Positions 20,287-31,700 of a stretch of DNA of 64,000 nt are shown here, piece by piece. The notes under the pieces were generated by a model. It was not told where the DNA came from. It saw only the letters and a program-made list of their open reading frames with translations, and did no database searches. The translations under genes were made by a program, and so were the position numbers. The stretch is from positions 12,469,720 through 12,533,719 of the forward strand of contig CM064571.1 in NCBI GenBank assembly GCA_032716605.1, given 5' to 3'. Origin of the DNA: Paralithodes platypus (Eukaryota; Arthropoda; Malacostraca; Decapoda; Lithodidae). Position 1 is the first letter of the stretch. Every line of letters starts with the position of its first letter.

Positions 20287-21003
20287 ATGCCGGCCGCGGG
20301 GAGCAGTTTCGGGAGCCAAACCGTCACAACCATCCCCTGCCCCCTCCCTGGGGGCACGGGTCCTTGGAGCGGCTTCGGTCGCGCCGGGAATTTCCACACC
20401 TCTCACACCACACACACACATCACACAGTTTTTCCTACACCGAGAAATGACTCTCCGGCTGTCATTTCTCGAAGACTTCTTCTAGCCGGAGACATTGAGA
20501 GCAACCCAGGACCCACGTTCACATACATATGTCCAACTTGCTCAAAACCCATCACTTCGAGTCGCCATACTAAGGGTTCAGTTCTCTGCAATTCATGTGG
20601 GAACTGGACCCACTTCACCTCCACAACACTTGCCTCCAAGAAACACTACACAAACACCTGGACCTGTTCCTCATGCCCCTCCCTCTCCCAGTCAAATCCC
20701 TCGCCTAAAACCCGTCCACCTCTCCTCCCCAACCCACCTAACCTTCCCATATCATCCACTCCCCCCCTAAAACCCGTCCACCTCTCCTCCCTAACCCACC
20801 TAACCTTCCCATACCATCCACATCCTCAACTCAACACACCACACCCCATCCTAATCCATTCCAACCCCATCTCCTGCTCCCCAATCCCCACCCCCACCTC
20901 ACCCATCCCAACCCCCAGCCCCTCCCTCACCCCCACCCCCCCCATCACCCCCACCCCCACCCCATCCTCGTGCAGCAGCACCCAACGTACATCGTGCACA
21001 TAA
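20287..21003 (+). pseudogene. LINE-gamma N-terminal region: leader, 2A motif, PHD-like finger
   Basis: The first in-frame ATG is at 20,287 (upstream frame is open to a GTG at 20,197). Counting from it, residues 68-76 are GDIESNPGP (20,488-20,514), the exact 2A consensus, preceded by basic/leucine-rich 'SRRLLLA'. In known 2A peptides the ribosome skips the final Gly-Pro bond, releasing the upstream peptide. Next comes a PHD-like Cys/His cluster ('CPTCSKP', 'CNSCGNWTHF', 'WTCSSCPS'), then a low-complexity Pro/Thr/Ser linker with a repeated block ('KPVHLSSLTHLTFPYHP' type). The frame stops at 21,003, one frame away from the endonuclease that follows, so the protein is broken here. Confidence 0.8.
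20488..20514 (+). other. 2A-type ribosome-skipping motif
   Basis: Encodes GDIESNPGP in the frame of the LINE-gamma N-terminal ORF. All conserved positions of the D-x-E-x-N-P-G-P core are present. 2A sequences near the N-terminus are known from several APE-type LINE clades (CR1, L2, Rex1 and Ingi among them). Activity here is inferred from the motif only. Confidence 0.85.
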
Positions 21004-21004
21004 C

Positions 21005-22054
21005 ATTAACATTCTTCAACTGAACATAGATGGCATCAACACAAAGAAACACGAACTCTCACACTTCATCAAACAACACAACATACACATTGCCATCTTA
21101 CAAGAAACAAAACTCCGCACAACACAAAAAACACCCACATTTCATAATTTCACCACCATCAGACAAGACCGGGCTGTCGGCGGGGGCGGTGGACTCATCA
21201 CCCTGGTACACAAAGAAATATCATACATAGTAACCAGTGTACAAACCAAATCACTCCTCCCCCCAAATGATAACACAACAGAAATACAGTCAATTAAAAT
21301 ACGCACTGGCAACAACTCCAACATAACCATCATAAACACATACATCCCTCCCCAAACATCCCCTACAGTACCAAATGAATACAGACCACACTTACAACAC
21401 ATCACAAACACCCCACACACCCCACACATCATCCTGGGTGGTGACTTCAACGCCAAGACGTCGGCCTGGTTTGTCGACAACCCCGACACAGACAGAGGGC
21501 TGGTACTACAAAACCAAACCGATAACCTCATCATCCTTAACGACATCCATCAACATACCCATATTCCTCACCAAGCCCTCTATAACCCATCATCTCCAGA
21601 CATCACCTTTTGCTCCCCAGAACTCGCCCCCACAACATCCTGGAGGGTGGTCAGAACCTTAGGCTCTGACCACCTCCCGATCATTATCACCACCAAAACC
21701 AGACTCACCCCAGCTAGCCACAAACACACATACACCAACTATAAAAGAGCTAACTGGGAAGCATTCACAAATGAGACAGAACAACACTTCACAACTCTAA
21801 ACAGTACACCCATCACTAACATCAACAATGCTGTACACATACTCAATAAAACTATCCAAAACGCTGACAAGAAACACATTCCAAGAGGTAACAGAAAAAG
21901 ACACAACCCCAACTTCACACCAGAAATTCAAAACCTCATCAGACAACGCGACATACTGAAACACTCCCCAGCACCCCCACACAAGACATCACACAACAAA
22001 TTCAAGCACTCAACACCCAAACTAACAACAAAATACAAGAACAACAAAAACTAA
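21005..22054 (+). pseudogene. LINE-gamma apurinic-type endonuclease
   Basis: Cuts the chromosomal target to prime reverse transcription. Seen in one open frame: 'INILQLNIDGINTKKHEL' (Asn of the first motif), 'HNIHIAILQETKL' (Glu), 'GGGGGLITLVHKEI', 'TIINTYIPPQ', 'HIILGGDFNAKTSAW' (Asp-x-Asn) and 'TLGSDHLPI' (catalytic SDH). All expected catalytic residues are present. It has no in-frame ATG, so it must be translated from the upstream frame, from which it is now separated by a shift. A second shift near 21,990-22,050 separates it from RT. Confidence 0.85.
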
Positions 22055-24141
22055 ATTGGAATAACTTCCTACAAACACTTGATCACAAAACAAACCCCAA
22101 AAAACTATACAAAACACTAAACAGCATCACACTTTCCAACAGCAACACAACACAATCACATGCTGCAATCACAACAACAGACTCTACTCCTTCATGTAAA
22201 CAACAAGCAAACACTCTCATCAATCACTTTTCACATGTCAGCCACCTAAAACCTCACAAAGACGACCGACGTGTCATCCGACGTAAGAGACAATTCCCCA
22301 CAGACCCTGACTATACACCCTTCACCAATCACCAGACAAAGCATATCATCAACAATCTCAAGCACTCACCCGCCTGTGGCCTAGACAACATAAGCAACAT
22401 ACACCTCAGACACCTGGGACCACAAGGCATACAAGCACTCACTAACATATCAAACTACAGCTATTCACACAACACAATACCAGACATTTGGAAGCATGGT
22501 ATCATCATCACTTTCCCCAAACCCAACAAAGACCCCACGCTACCCTCCTCGCACCGCCCCATCACACTCCTTTGCTCCCCCTCCAAAGTCATGGAACGCC
22601 TAGTATTACAACTAATTACACCTGACCTACCCCTAGCTCCAACACAACATGGCTTTAGGCCTCTGCACTCCACAAACACTCTTCTCACAGACCTTACACA
22701 AAGAGCTTTCGACGGCATCAATTCAGCTAGACCACCACACAGATCACTATTAGCCACACTCGACATTAGTAAAGCCTTCGATGCCATCCCCCGCCACAAC
22801 CTAACAAACAAAATCTACAACACAAACATGCACAACAACACAAAACGGTGGCTGGCCAACTTCCTAGCAGGCAGATGTGCACACGTATCTTTTGCCGGTC
22901 AGTCATCTAAAATCAGAAACTTTCCAAACGGAGTCCCACAAGGATCCGTCCTATCGCCCGCACTCTTCAATCTGTACATGCACGATATAACTACACCCAA
23001 TACGCCCCAAATAAACTTAGCCTCCTATGCAGATGACATAACACTCACATGCACACACCATGACCCAAAAAGAGCAACAGATCTCCTTCAACCCTATCTC
23101 AACACACTACATGGCTGGTGCACTACAAACAGACTTAATCTAGCCCCAGCCAAATCCACCGCAACCCTGCTCACAAGTTGGACAGGAGAACACGAATACA
23201 TCCCTCAACTCACCATAAACAACACACCCCTAACACATACACACACACCCAAAATCCTAGGAGTAACATATGATACTCATATGACATTCAAACAGCACAC
23301 CACAAACATTAAAAAGAAACTGACACCCAGACTTAACGCCCTCAGGTCACTTGCTCACACAAAATTTGGACACAACAAAGAAACTACCACCACAGTATAT
23401 AAACAATACATAAGATCAGTGATGGAATACGCAAGCCCAGCCTGGGCTTCTAACCTAGCTGAAACACATCATAAGACCTTACAGACTATTCAAAACAAAG
23501 CCCTGAAGATCATTACAGGCTGCCCAGCTACTGCACCCACAGATCACCTACATCAAGAAACCAAAATCCTCAAAGTCAAAGACCATCTGGACATGAGAGG
23601 CACTCAATTCCTGGCAGCAGCCTCCACGAACCAAGACCACCCACTAAACTACATGGCAACACACCCACAGACACCAAGAAATATCAAAACAACACCCAGC
23701 ACACGGTATCACACACAATTATTGTCCTCTCTCCCTCCCTGCCCACCCCGAACCAACATCCAGAAGCACATCCATACTCATATCTCTCACCGATCCATCC
23801 ACTCACTCACAGACAACACACAGCTGCATGCACGACCTCCCGAAATCCATCCTTCCGAATCCTCCCTTCCTCGCGAGGACAGAGTCCACCTGGCCAGGCT
23901 GAGATGCGGACACCATCCAGCTCTCCTGAGCTATCAGAAGAGACTGGATGACTCCGTTGTCGACGCCTGCCCGGGATGTAACACAGCACCCCATACCATT
24001 AAACACATCATAGAAGACTGCATTTCACACAACCACTTACGCCACCAACACAATCTACACTCAATGAGAGCTCTGTGGGAAAGCCCGATCGTGGCCATGG
24101 CCTTTCTCAGGGACTCGGGGCTGTTCGGCCAGGCAGCTTAG
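22055..24141 (+). pseudogene. LINE-gamma reverse transcriptase and C-terminal domain
   Basis: Continues in another frame from about 22,000. RT blocks: 'CGLDNISNIHLRHLG', 'WKHGIIITFPKPNKDP', 'HRPITLLCSPSKVMERL', 'THRRLDISKAFD'-like text seen as 'LATLDISKAFDAIPRHNL', 'NGVPQGSVLSPALFNLYMHD', catalytic 'SYADDITL' and 'PKILGVTYDTHMTF'. The thumb has 'IRSVMEYASPAWASNL'. The C-terminus holds 'RLRCGHHPALLSYQKRL' and 'CPGCNTAPHTIKHIIEDC', a C-x2-C-x8-H-x4-C pattern shared with many LINEs. The frame from 22,591 is open to the stop at 24,139-24,141, only about 20 bp before the (AAC)n tail. This stretch alone looks intact. Confidence 0.88.
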
Positions 24142-24681
24142 GGAACAACAACAACAACAACATGTGGCGGCGCTCGACATAACTCGAGTGGCAATTTCAG
24201 CACGTAATGTTGCTGAGAGAGAGAGACAAGTGGTGGCAGGAGACTAGCGAGCGTATGACTGCTCCAGACCACCGCGGCGAACCTACTGACACAAATCTCA
24301 GCTCCCTCCTCCCTCTCTCACTCGCTACATACTCAATTATGTACTGAAAGTACCGAATTACCTGCTTTTTGCACTCGCGTTGCACGGTTATTGCAAGAAA
24401 ACTATCCATCATACAAGGATCGTTATGGTGTCATTCGAAAGCTCTGTTTATGCCCTTTCAGGGATAGGTACTTGTTTTACGTTCTGGGTCTTATTTAGGC
24501 ATGAAAATGATCACGTAAACAGCCCTATTTTGGCTAAAAACACCCCGCTGTGCGGTACACATAAATAAACCGCATAGGCCGCTCGTAAGGTGTTAAAGCC
24601 TGTGGATAGTTATGTAGAGCAGATTAACCAGACCACTGAGCTCCATACGGAACTCTCATAGGTCTGGCCCGAAGGATTGGA

Positions 24682-26647
24682 TCAGATTACTGAAAGGAGC
24701 TTAAGGCGACGCAAAAAACGGACGATAGAGGGGAAGGAAAATGACGGAGAATCGGATAAAAGGTCAGTGAATGATTTAGTACCAAAACAAACCGTACGCA
24801 GACGGGCAGTATCTGGGCAGTCAAAGACGTGGCGAACAGTTAGAGGGGAATGCCAGGAGGAGCAGGTAGGGGGCGGAGTGCGGGGAGTGGACATCAAATA
24901 ACCGTGAGTCAGCCGGGAATGGCCTATCCTAAGTCTAGTTAGTAAAACTTCCTCACACCTGTGAGACCTGGAAGACGAGGGCCAAGGACGGACAGAAGGT
25001 TTTATTGCACAGAGTTTATTATTGCAGGGTAGAGCATCCCAATGAGATTGCCACGTGCAAAGAATAGAAGGCTTGAGTAAGGACAGCCAATCACCTAATG
25101 GAAGGTGGGGCTGGCGAGGGATCATTAAAATAGCATTCTTAGCCGCAGCATCGGCGTCTTCATTGCCACGGACACCGATGTGAGCAGGAATCCAACATAA
25201 CTGGACCTGGAATCCACGTAGGCTCATCTCGTGGAGAGCGTGTTTTATGGCTAAAACTATTACATGGGAGGACGAATAAGCACGGAGCGCTTCGAGGGCA
25301 CTACGAGAGTCACTGTAAATTATAAAGGGCTGTTGAGGGGTGTCACGTATAATGTCAATAGCAGATTGGATAGCTAAAAGTTCAGCAGTAAAGATAGAGG
25401 CTTGGGGCGGGAGAGAAAACTGAAGGAGCTTAGTAGAGGACACAGCAGCGAGGCCCACCCCAGAGTCAGTCTTAGACCCGTCAGTGAAGATGGCAAAATG
25501 GGGGCCTTTACGACGTATGTGTTCGAGTGCGTGTTGGCAGTGATGGCTAGGGACAAAAGGATATCTCTTAGAGAGGAAGGAGAGGTGAGTGCAAACATTG
25601 GGGAGAGAGATAACCCATGGGGGGGAAGGGGAGACAACAGGCGGCGAAACAGCAATGTGAAAGTCAAGAGAGTTGAGGAGAATTGTAGCACGAATCGGAA
25701 AGGAGGGGGAAGATGGACATGGATCGGGAATGAAGATATCACTGAAAAGGGAATTAGTGGGAGAGTCACTATGTTTAATTTTTAATGCACGGCGCATAGT
25801 AACTAAATCGCGATGGAGGGAGAGCGGGGGCTCGCCACTCTCAGCTAAGACGGAGGTATTTGGGGAGGAACGGAAAGCTCCAGTACAGAGACGCATACCC
25901 TGCGTATGAACAGGGTCCAACATCTTCAAAACGGAAGCAGAGGCAGACCCATAAATGGGGCAGCCGTAGTCGAGGATGGAAAGAACACCGCCTTGTAGAG
26001 CATCAACATAGTGGTACGTCTGGCACCCCAAGTGGTATGGGATAGTTTTCTGAGGAGGTTGAGAGCACGAAGGTCTTTACCTTTAGTATACTGAACATGG
26101 TCTCTCCAGTTGAGATGTTGGTCAAAGATTACGCCTAAGAATTTAACACTGGGATAGAAAGAAATCTGAGAGGGTCCCATTCAAAGCGATATTGACTGGC
26201 CACAGAGCCAGCGTTTGTCTCGATAGAAGACTATTGCCTTAGTTTTCTCAGCCGAAAACTGAAAGCCAACTGAAGATGCCCAGGCGATCACCCGTTGGAT
26301 GGAGATGTTGAGTATACGTTGAGCATGTCTGAGGGTACGGGCTGTGCAATAGATTGTAAAATCATCAACGTACAGGCTGCCATGGACTTCCGGCAGCAAT
26401 TGTTGAATGACTTTATTTATGGCCGCGGCAAAAATTTTGCTGCTGAGAACGCTGCCCTGGGGAACACCATTGACGAGTGGAAAGACATTAGAAAGAATTC
26501 CCTCCACTCGAGTCTGGAATGTTCGATTAGAAAGAAAGTTGGAAATAAAAAAAGGTAGATGGCCACGGGCACCACTATCATGAAGTAGTTGCAGGATGGG
26601 ACGCCGCCACGTGGTATCATATGCCTTCTGGATGTCAAAGAAAACGG
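24682..26647 (-). pseudogene. LINE-beta RT (second half) and RNase H
   Basis: From the insertion site: 'FFDIQKAYDTTWRR', 'NGVPQGSVLSSKIFAAAIN', catalytic 'LYVDDFTIYC' and 'FQFSAEKTKAIVFYR'. After a frameshift near 26,180 comes 'KFLGVIFDQHLNWRDHV'. After another between about 25,926 and 26,031 comes a long frame with 'SILDYGCPIYGSAS'. It then has RNase H: 'FAIFTDGSKTDSGVG' (Asp, codons near 25,480), 'FTAELLAIQSAI' (Glu), 'IYSDSRSALEAL' (Asp) and 'VRGNEDADAAAKNA' (Asp). All four RNase H acidic residues are kept. The C-terminus has 'CSSWHSPLTVRHVFDC', a CCHC-like motif. The two frameshifts make it inactive. Confidence 0.88.
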
Positions 26648-28511
26648 TGCGACGCATGTCCAGTGTGAGCATGCTGTACAGAACGCCTAGTCATGCCCCA
26701 CTCTCGCTAGGATCGTCAGGGCAGGAACTTTGGCTGTAGTCTATGTAGAGTTTCCTAACTTAGTTCATGTGAGCCGTTGTACTATAAGTAATATGAATAT
26801 GTATTTTGTTTTCATCTGAGTCAACGAGTTCTATTTTATATCATTAGTTATAAGTATTGTGTGTAAAACTTATTTGTAATGATGGGAAAAGCAGCAGCCA
26901 CAGTTGGGGGTCAGTGGGTGCGCCATGCGGGAGGTGGGCCTAACTCACTAGCACTCCCCCCCCCTCCCCCCTCCCCTCAGTGCTAGGAAAGCCTTTGTCT
27001 ATCCCAGAGGAGAGAGAGAAATTACGTAATGATTGTCAGTGGGCGGTCCTTAGTAGTTCACGTTGGGCTCACTAGAGGGCCGGGTATAAAAAGGGAAGTC
27101 TAGCCATTTTTTCATCAGAACTCATTAGGCAGAGCGACTTCTCATTTCCCTTGCTAACTATATATATTCTTCTGACTGATGTGAACTTTCTCTACTACCT
27201 TACATTCTTATCTCCTCTTTTCCCTGCCTGTTTAACTTCCATGGTCCCGTTGGTGCAGAGCTAGTCAGCCAACGTATTATCGCTTGAGTTCTCACTAGAT
27301 ACTTGCCTATTAGATAGCCTATTTTGGAAGGGTTAACTTAGAATAGGATTGATTTATGTTTGTTGCACTTGTATATGCATTTCCCTGTGTGTTATTATTA
27401 TTATTCCTGTTTTCTGCTAGTCTAGGTAATGCTAGACTGGGGTAAGGCTTTTCTTTTGTTACGAGTTGTTGTTTGATGCAGTGGTTAATTAAGCGATAAA
27501 CCTGCATACTCGTTTCGGTTCAGTGAAGCCTAGGTTGTCTTCGCGGCTGACTGTGTTGAGTTAATAATTTACAGTGCGTGAGGGCAAGAGCCTAACCACC
27601 CTGTATTTTATTAACAGTTTGTTTTTACTTTGTCAAGGAGCCGGGAGAAAACCAGATACAAGGGATCTGGATTTCTCAAAGTGCACTTGTTAGTTTTAAC
27701 GTAATACTTTAAACAGTTGTGAGGACTTCGCTAGGCTACGAGCCGTTTTTGCTCAGTCACTGCTACCTTTTGCCCACAGTACCCCAGCTAGACTTTACTC
27801 GATTAGTAGATACAGAATAGTATTGAAGCTTTCCTTATGTATGATATTGTTTATGCACTATTGATTTCATGTGTTGCAAGCTTGGCTACTTTAGTGATTA
27901 GTGGCCCACGAGCACAATCCGAGTAGGCTATTGCCGTTGCATTTGCGGAGTACTTCTTTTTAATGTTTGCCATTTACTATTGCATATTCTTTTAATTATG
28001 TTTATGCCAATTTAAACCTTTAATAGTATTTAATTGCCAGTGTTTTTGCTTATTGAATTACTGTTCAAAATCCGATACGTACTTCTTACGAGCATCCGAG
28101 AAGCATCTAACTTTTTTCAGAAGATTCCTTGCTCGATGCTTAAGGACTATTAATTAACGTAACGTAATAGTGCCGATCCGAAGTAGAGGGTGGAGGACTT
28201 CTTAAGTTCTTAGTCAAGGGTGGATTACTTCGGCTTCGGCCAACACAATTCTTTGGTGTTGTTGTTTCTTACTTCATTGTTTGATTGTTGACCAGACTAG
28301 ATAATTCCTGTCTCTTTATTAGTCTGTTGTTGAACACTAGTACCGAGTTCTTGTATACCCCGTTATAGCAGATTGAACTCTGGAGGGTATTGGTGTTTTT
28401 TGTTCGGCTGGCAGTCCTCAGGGGTTGGGATCGTGTGTTTCCGTTGTGGCAGCGAGCCATATTCGAGTCCTGATTGAGAGCCCTTGTGTACCCGAGTGCC
28501 AGGTCGTAACA
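26648..28511 (+). repeat. 5' LTR of the young Gmr1-type element
   Basis: 1,864 bp, starting TGCGACGC (TGTGACGC in the 3' LTR) and ending GTAACA. It differs from the 3' LTR in a C-run near 26,945-26,970, a 4-bp TTAA duplication near 27,486 and scattered single bases. It carries the TATA box described separately and no coding sequence. At about 1.86 kb it is long for a gypsy LTR. Confidence 0.93.
27085..27092 (+). promoter_or_regulatory. TATA box in 5' LTR (copy at 34,171-34,178 in 3' LTR)
   Basis: TATAAAAA follows a GC-rich stretch ('gagggccggg') in both LTRs. A start of transcription about 25-30 bases downstream, near 'ttcatcagaactcatt' (27,109-27,124), would be the expected spacing. That would put the U3/R border near 27,115, leaving an unusually long R-U5 part of about 1.4 kb. 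Confidence 0.55.
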
Positions 28512-28513
28512 AA

Positions 28514-28521
28514 TGGCGACC
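28514..28521 (+). promoter_or_regulatory. primer-binding site, young Gmr1-type element
   Basis: TGGCGACC starts two bases after the LTR end. It is identical in sequence and spacing to the site in the old element (12,601-12,608, minus strand), although the LTRs of the two are not alike. tRNA not identified. Confidence 0.7.
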
Positions 28522-28724
28522 TTGCTTAGGATTTTGTGAACAGTATACATTTTTGCAGAGTTGTACAACATTTGTTTGTTTGTATTTTAGCGTGCATATT
28601 GAAGAATATTTGTTTTTGTATGGCAATTAGTAAAGCATTTAAGAGACTCCAGTTAATTTAGTAATTAGTGCTTGCATAGGAAGTTTAACACTTTTGTCTC
28701 GAGAATTTTTTTGTGGACTTCAGT

Positions 28725-31700
28725 ATGTCGTGCATTAGCACTGACGATGAGCGAGAGATGCCATTTGAAGGTGTGCTGTTAGTAACCAGTGAGGAGGATG
28801 CTAGAGTTTTTGTGAGTAAGCGGTACCACGTGACGGAGGAGAGGCTGACTGGGGTGGATGTTTGTGGCTTGCACCTGATAGCCAAGGTTTTGGGCATTTC
28901 CAATGTAGTAGGGATGTCCAAGGGGGAGCTGATTTCCTGGGTGTTGCGTGGGCGACATGGGGTTTCGGAGGAGAGGGCGTTTGGGGGGGTTCCTCCTCAG
29001 ATCCCCTCTCACTCGACTCCCACAGTGCCGTCCACTCAGTTACCGGAGGTTAGCACTCTCCCACAGAGGGATGAGAATTGGCAGATTGGAGTGCCCTCGG
29101 GTGGTGCACATGGTGGTTCCCCAGTTTTTGCCCCCCCTCCTTCAGTAGTGGCAGCTCCCTCTTCCTGCCTGTCTCCAGATATGGTATTTAGACTTGAGCT
29201 TGCTAAGATTGAGGCTAGGAAGCAGGAGATTGAGGCTAGGAAGCAGGAGAATGAGACTAGGAGGCATGAGATTGAGGTTAGGAGGCAAGAGGATGAGACC
29301 AGGAGGCATGAGGCTGAGCTTAGGTACGACTCAGAGAAATATTGTGCTAAATTAGATTTAGATAAGACTCGTGTCACGGCCCAAGTAAGAGAACAGTCCT
29401 TGGCCCAATTAGTCAAATTGGTGCCAGTATTTAGTGAAACTGAAGTCACAGAATGTTTTAATCGTTTTGAAAAGAAGTGTAGGGAGCATAATTGGCCTGA
29501 AGAGAAGTGGGCAGCTCTAGTCTCCTCAAGACTTACGGGTAAGGGTCTGAAGGCTTATGATGCACTGCCTTTAGAGTCTTGCATTGACTACCCAGAATTG
29601 AAGAGAGCTGTCCTACGGGCATACGAGTTGCAACCGGAAACATATCGATTGAAGTTTCGGGGTGTTACAAAGACTAGGGAGGCGACCTTTCTTGAACATG
29701 CCCGGGACTTAAAAGATGCACTTAAAAACTGGACACGTTCTGAGAAAGCTGAGACGGCCGAACAGTTGACTGAGCTGTTTCTGCTCGAGCAGTTTTATAA
29801 GTGTACTGGTGCAGAAATGACTTTAACTATTAAAGAAAAGAACCCCAAAACTCTACAGGAGGCAGCTGAGATGGCTGACCTCCGGCTATCACTAATTCGT
29901 GGGTGCGGGTCTGCCCAGCGTAGTGAGGCAGGTAACAAGGGGCGTGACGCCCCCTCCCCCCCCCGAGTTAGTGATATACCTTATGCAAACAAGTACAAGA
30001 GCCATGATACCAAGACTGACCACAAGACTAGCACCGTCCCATTTAAGAAGGGGCCGGGCCCTTCCCAGTACCAAGGGAAGCCCAAAGGGGAGTTGGAGTG
30101 TTATCAATGTCATAAAAAGGGGCACTTTGCAAGAGTCTGTCCTAGCAAACCACCTACAGCAGCTGTGTCTTTGGCCTGCAACATTGGTGTGTCTCCGAAG
30201 TCATCTGAGTTTGCCCGGGGCAGTTCGTCAGAGGCTGAGGCACAGCCAATGCAGAAGCACCTGGGAGGCTCGAACCCTGCTCAGGATGTTTTTTGCGACC
30301 ATAGAGGGCGGGGTTGCGTGATGTGGGCGGGGCGCAAGCATGGAGTAGAGGTCTTGCGTGATACAGGTGCTTCCCAGACTCTGATGAAAAACTTGACTGG
30401 CTACCCTATAAACGCGGCTCGGGTGGTAGTGGTGCAGGGTATTAATGTAACTCGGTCATACCCGCTGGTGCGGTTGGAGTTGGAGATGGATGGTGTGGCA
30501 CATGAATTGGATGTCGGGATTGTGGAGAAACTGCCAGTGGAGGGCGTCGACCTTCTTCTCGGCAACGACTTTGCAATGCCCGCTTCTGAGGTTCTACCCT
30601 TAGTCGTTGCCGAGAGGCCGGCCGACGTGAGTAGGGAAGAGCAAGAGTGGGTTGAGCGGTGCCAGACACAACCCATGGCGTGTGTTGTCACCCGAGCTCG
30701 GGCAGCTAAAGTGTCACAGCCTAGTCCTCCGTCTTCAGACCAGCGGAGGAACGATCAACAGGAGGAGGCTAAAGCTGGAGTTGGTTTTAAGAGTTTTGAC
30801 TCGGCGGCTCTCCTGGGTGATTCAGTATTAGCACCATTACTTAATTCTGGAGTAGCCCCTGGGCCTGTCATCGAGAGTGACGAGGCTGGGCATGACGAGT
30901 CTCCACGACAGCAACGTTATGTACATCGAGAGAGACAGAGGGAGCAGCCCAGTATCGGGGAAGGTCATGCATTGCTCCGGGAGCAGTTAGATCGCTTGGC
31001 ACCCTCAGATATACGTCGGTTGCAACTAGAGGACCCTGAGCTCCAAACGTGTGCTAATGGAGCTGTAGAGCTCGACGAGGACGGCGATGCACAGCCAGGA
31101 GATTTTTTTTATTTAGAAGGCATCCTCTATAGGCGTTTTCAAGACCCTAAACGTAGTTGGCAAAAGGGGTCCGGAGTAGTGGACCAGTTGGTGGTGCCAC
31201 GGGAGTGCAGGGATAGCCTACTGAGGTTGGCGCATGACATACCACTGGCAGGACATCAAGGGGTGCTTGAGCGGTGGCATGCTACACTTAAAAGCATGCT
31301 CAGGTGTTATTGTGCTGACAACGGTATGGATTGGGATCTTGGATTGCCTTATGTGCTGTTTGCTGCTCGGGAGGTACCTGGTGAGAGCCTGGGATTTAGT
31401 CCAAACGAGCTGATTTTTGGACACCGTGTCAGGGGCCCCCTTAACATGCTGAAAGAAATTTGGGAGGGGACTGTGCAGCCTTGTCCATTATTAAAGTATG
31501 TGCTTGAAAGCCGTGAGCGCATGCTTAAGAGTCTGGAGATGGCAGGTAGAAATTTGACAGAATCACTGATGAAGGACAGGTATGATCGCAAAGTGAGGCT
31601 CCGGAAGTTCACTGTAGGACAAGAGGTATTAATTTTGTTGGCTTTGGTTGGTAACCCCCTCTCTGCGAAGTACACTGGACCTTATAAGATTGTAGAAAAA

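Larger units (their letters stand above)
20189..24161 (+). mobile_element. LINE-gamma (non-LTR retrotransposon, CR1/Jockey group) with a 2A-type motif
   Basis: Flanked by a perfect 11-bp target duplication ATGTGGCGGCG (20,178-20,188 and 24,162-24,172). It ends in an (AAC)n tail (about 24,144-24,160) rather than poly(A). Order: short leader peptide, 2A motif, PHD-like zinc finger, Pro/Thr-rich linker, apurinic-type endonuclease, RT, C-terminal Cys/His region. About 3.97 kb and near complete, but the reading frame shifts twice, near 20,950-21,000 and near 21,990-22,050. Base use is strongly skewed to A and C on the coding strand, unlike its neighbours. Confidence 0.9.
20125..24596. mobile_element. 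TTAA-C miniature element, copy 2, carrying LINE-gamma
   Basis: TTAA at 20,125-20,128 and 24,593-24,596. Tips TTAACCCTTATTTAGCGGC and, in reverse, TTAACACCTTACGAGCGGC. Own sequence is 20,129-20,188 plus 24,162-24,592. It is in the opposite orientation to copy 1 and aligns to it over most of its length, including the 'ggactatgtggcgg' block where LINE-gamma inserted. No coding capacity of its own. Confidence 0.75.

Noticed and set aside
20421..20639. Minus-strand 72-codon frame over the 2A region
   Set aside because: Shadow of the LINE-gamma frame, whose motifs (2A, PHD-like finger) are unambiguous.
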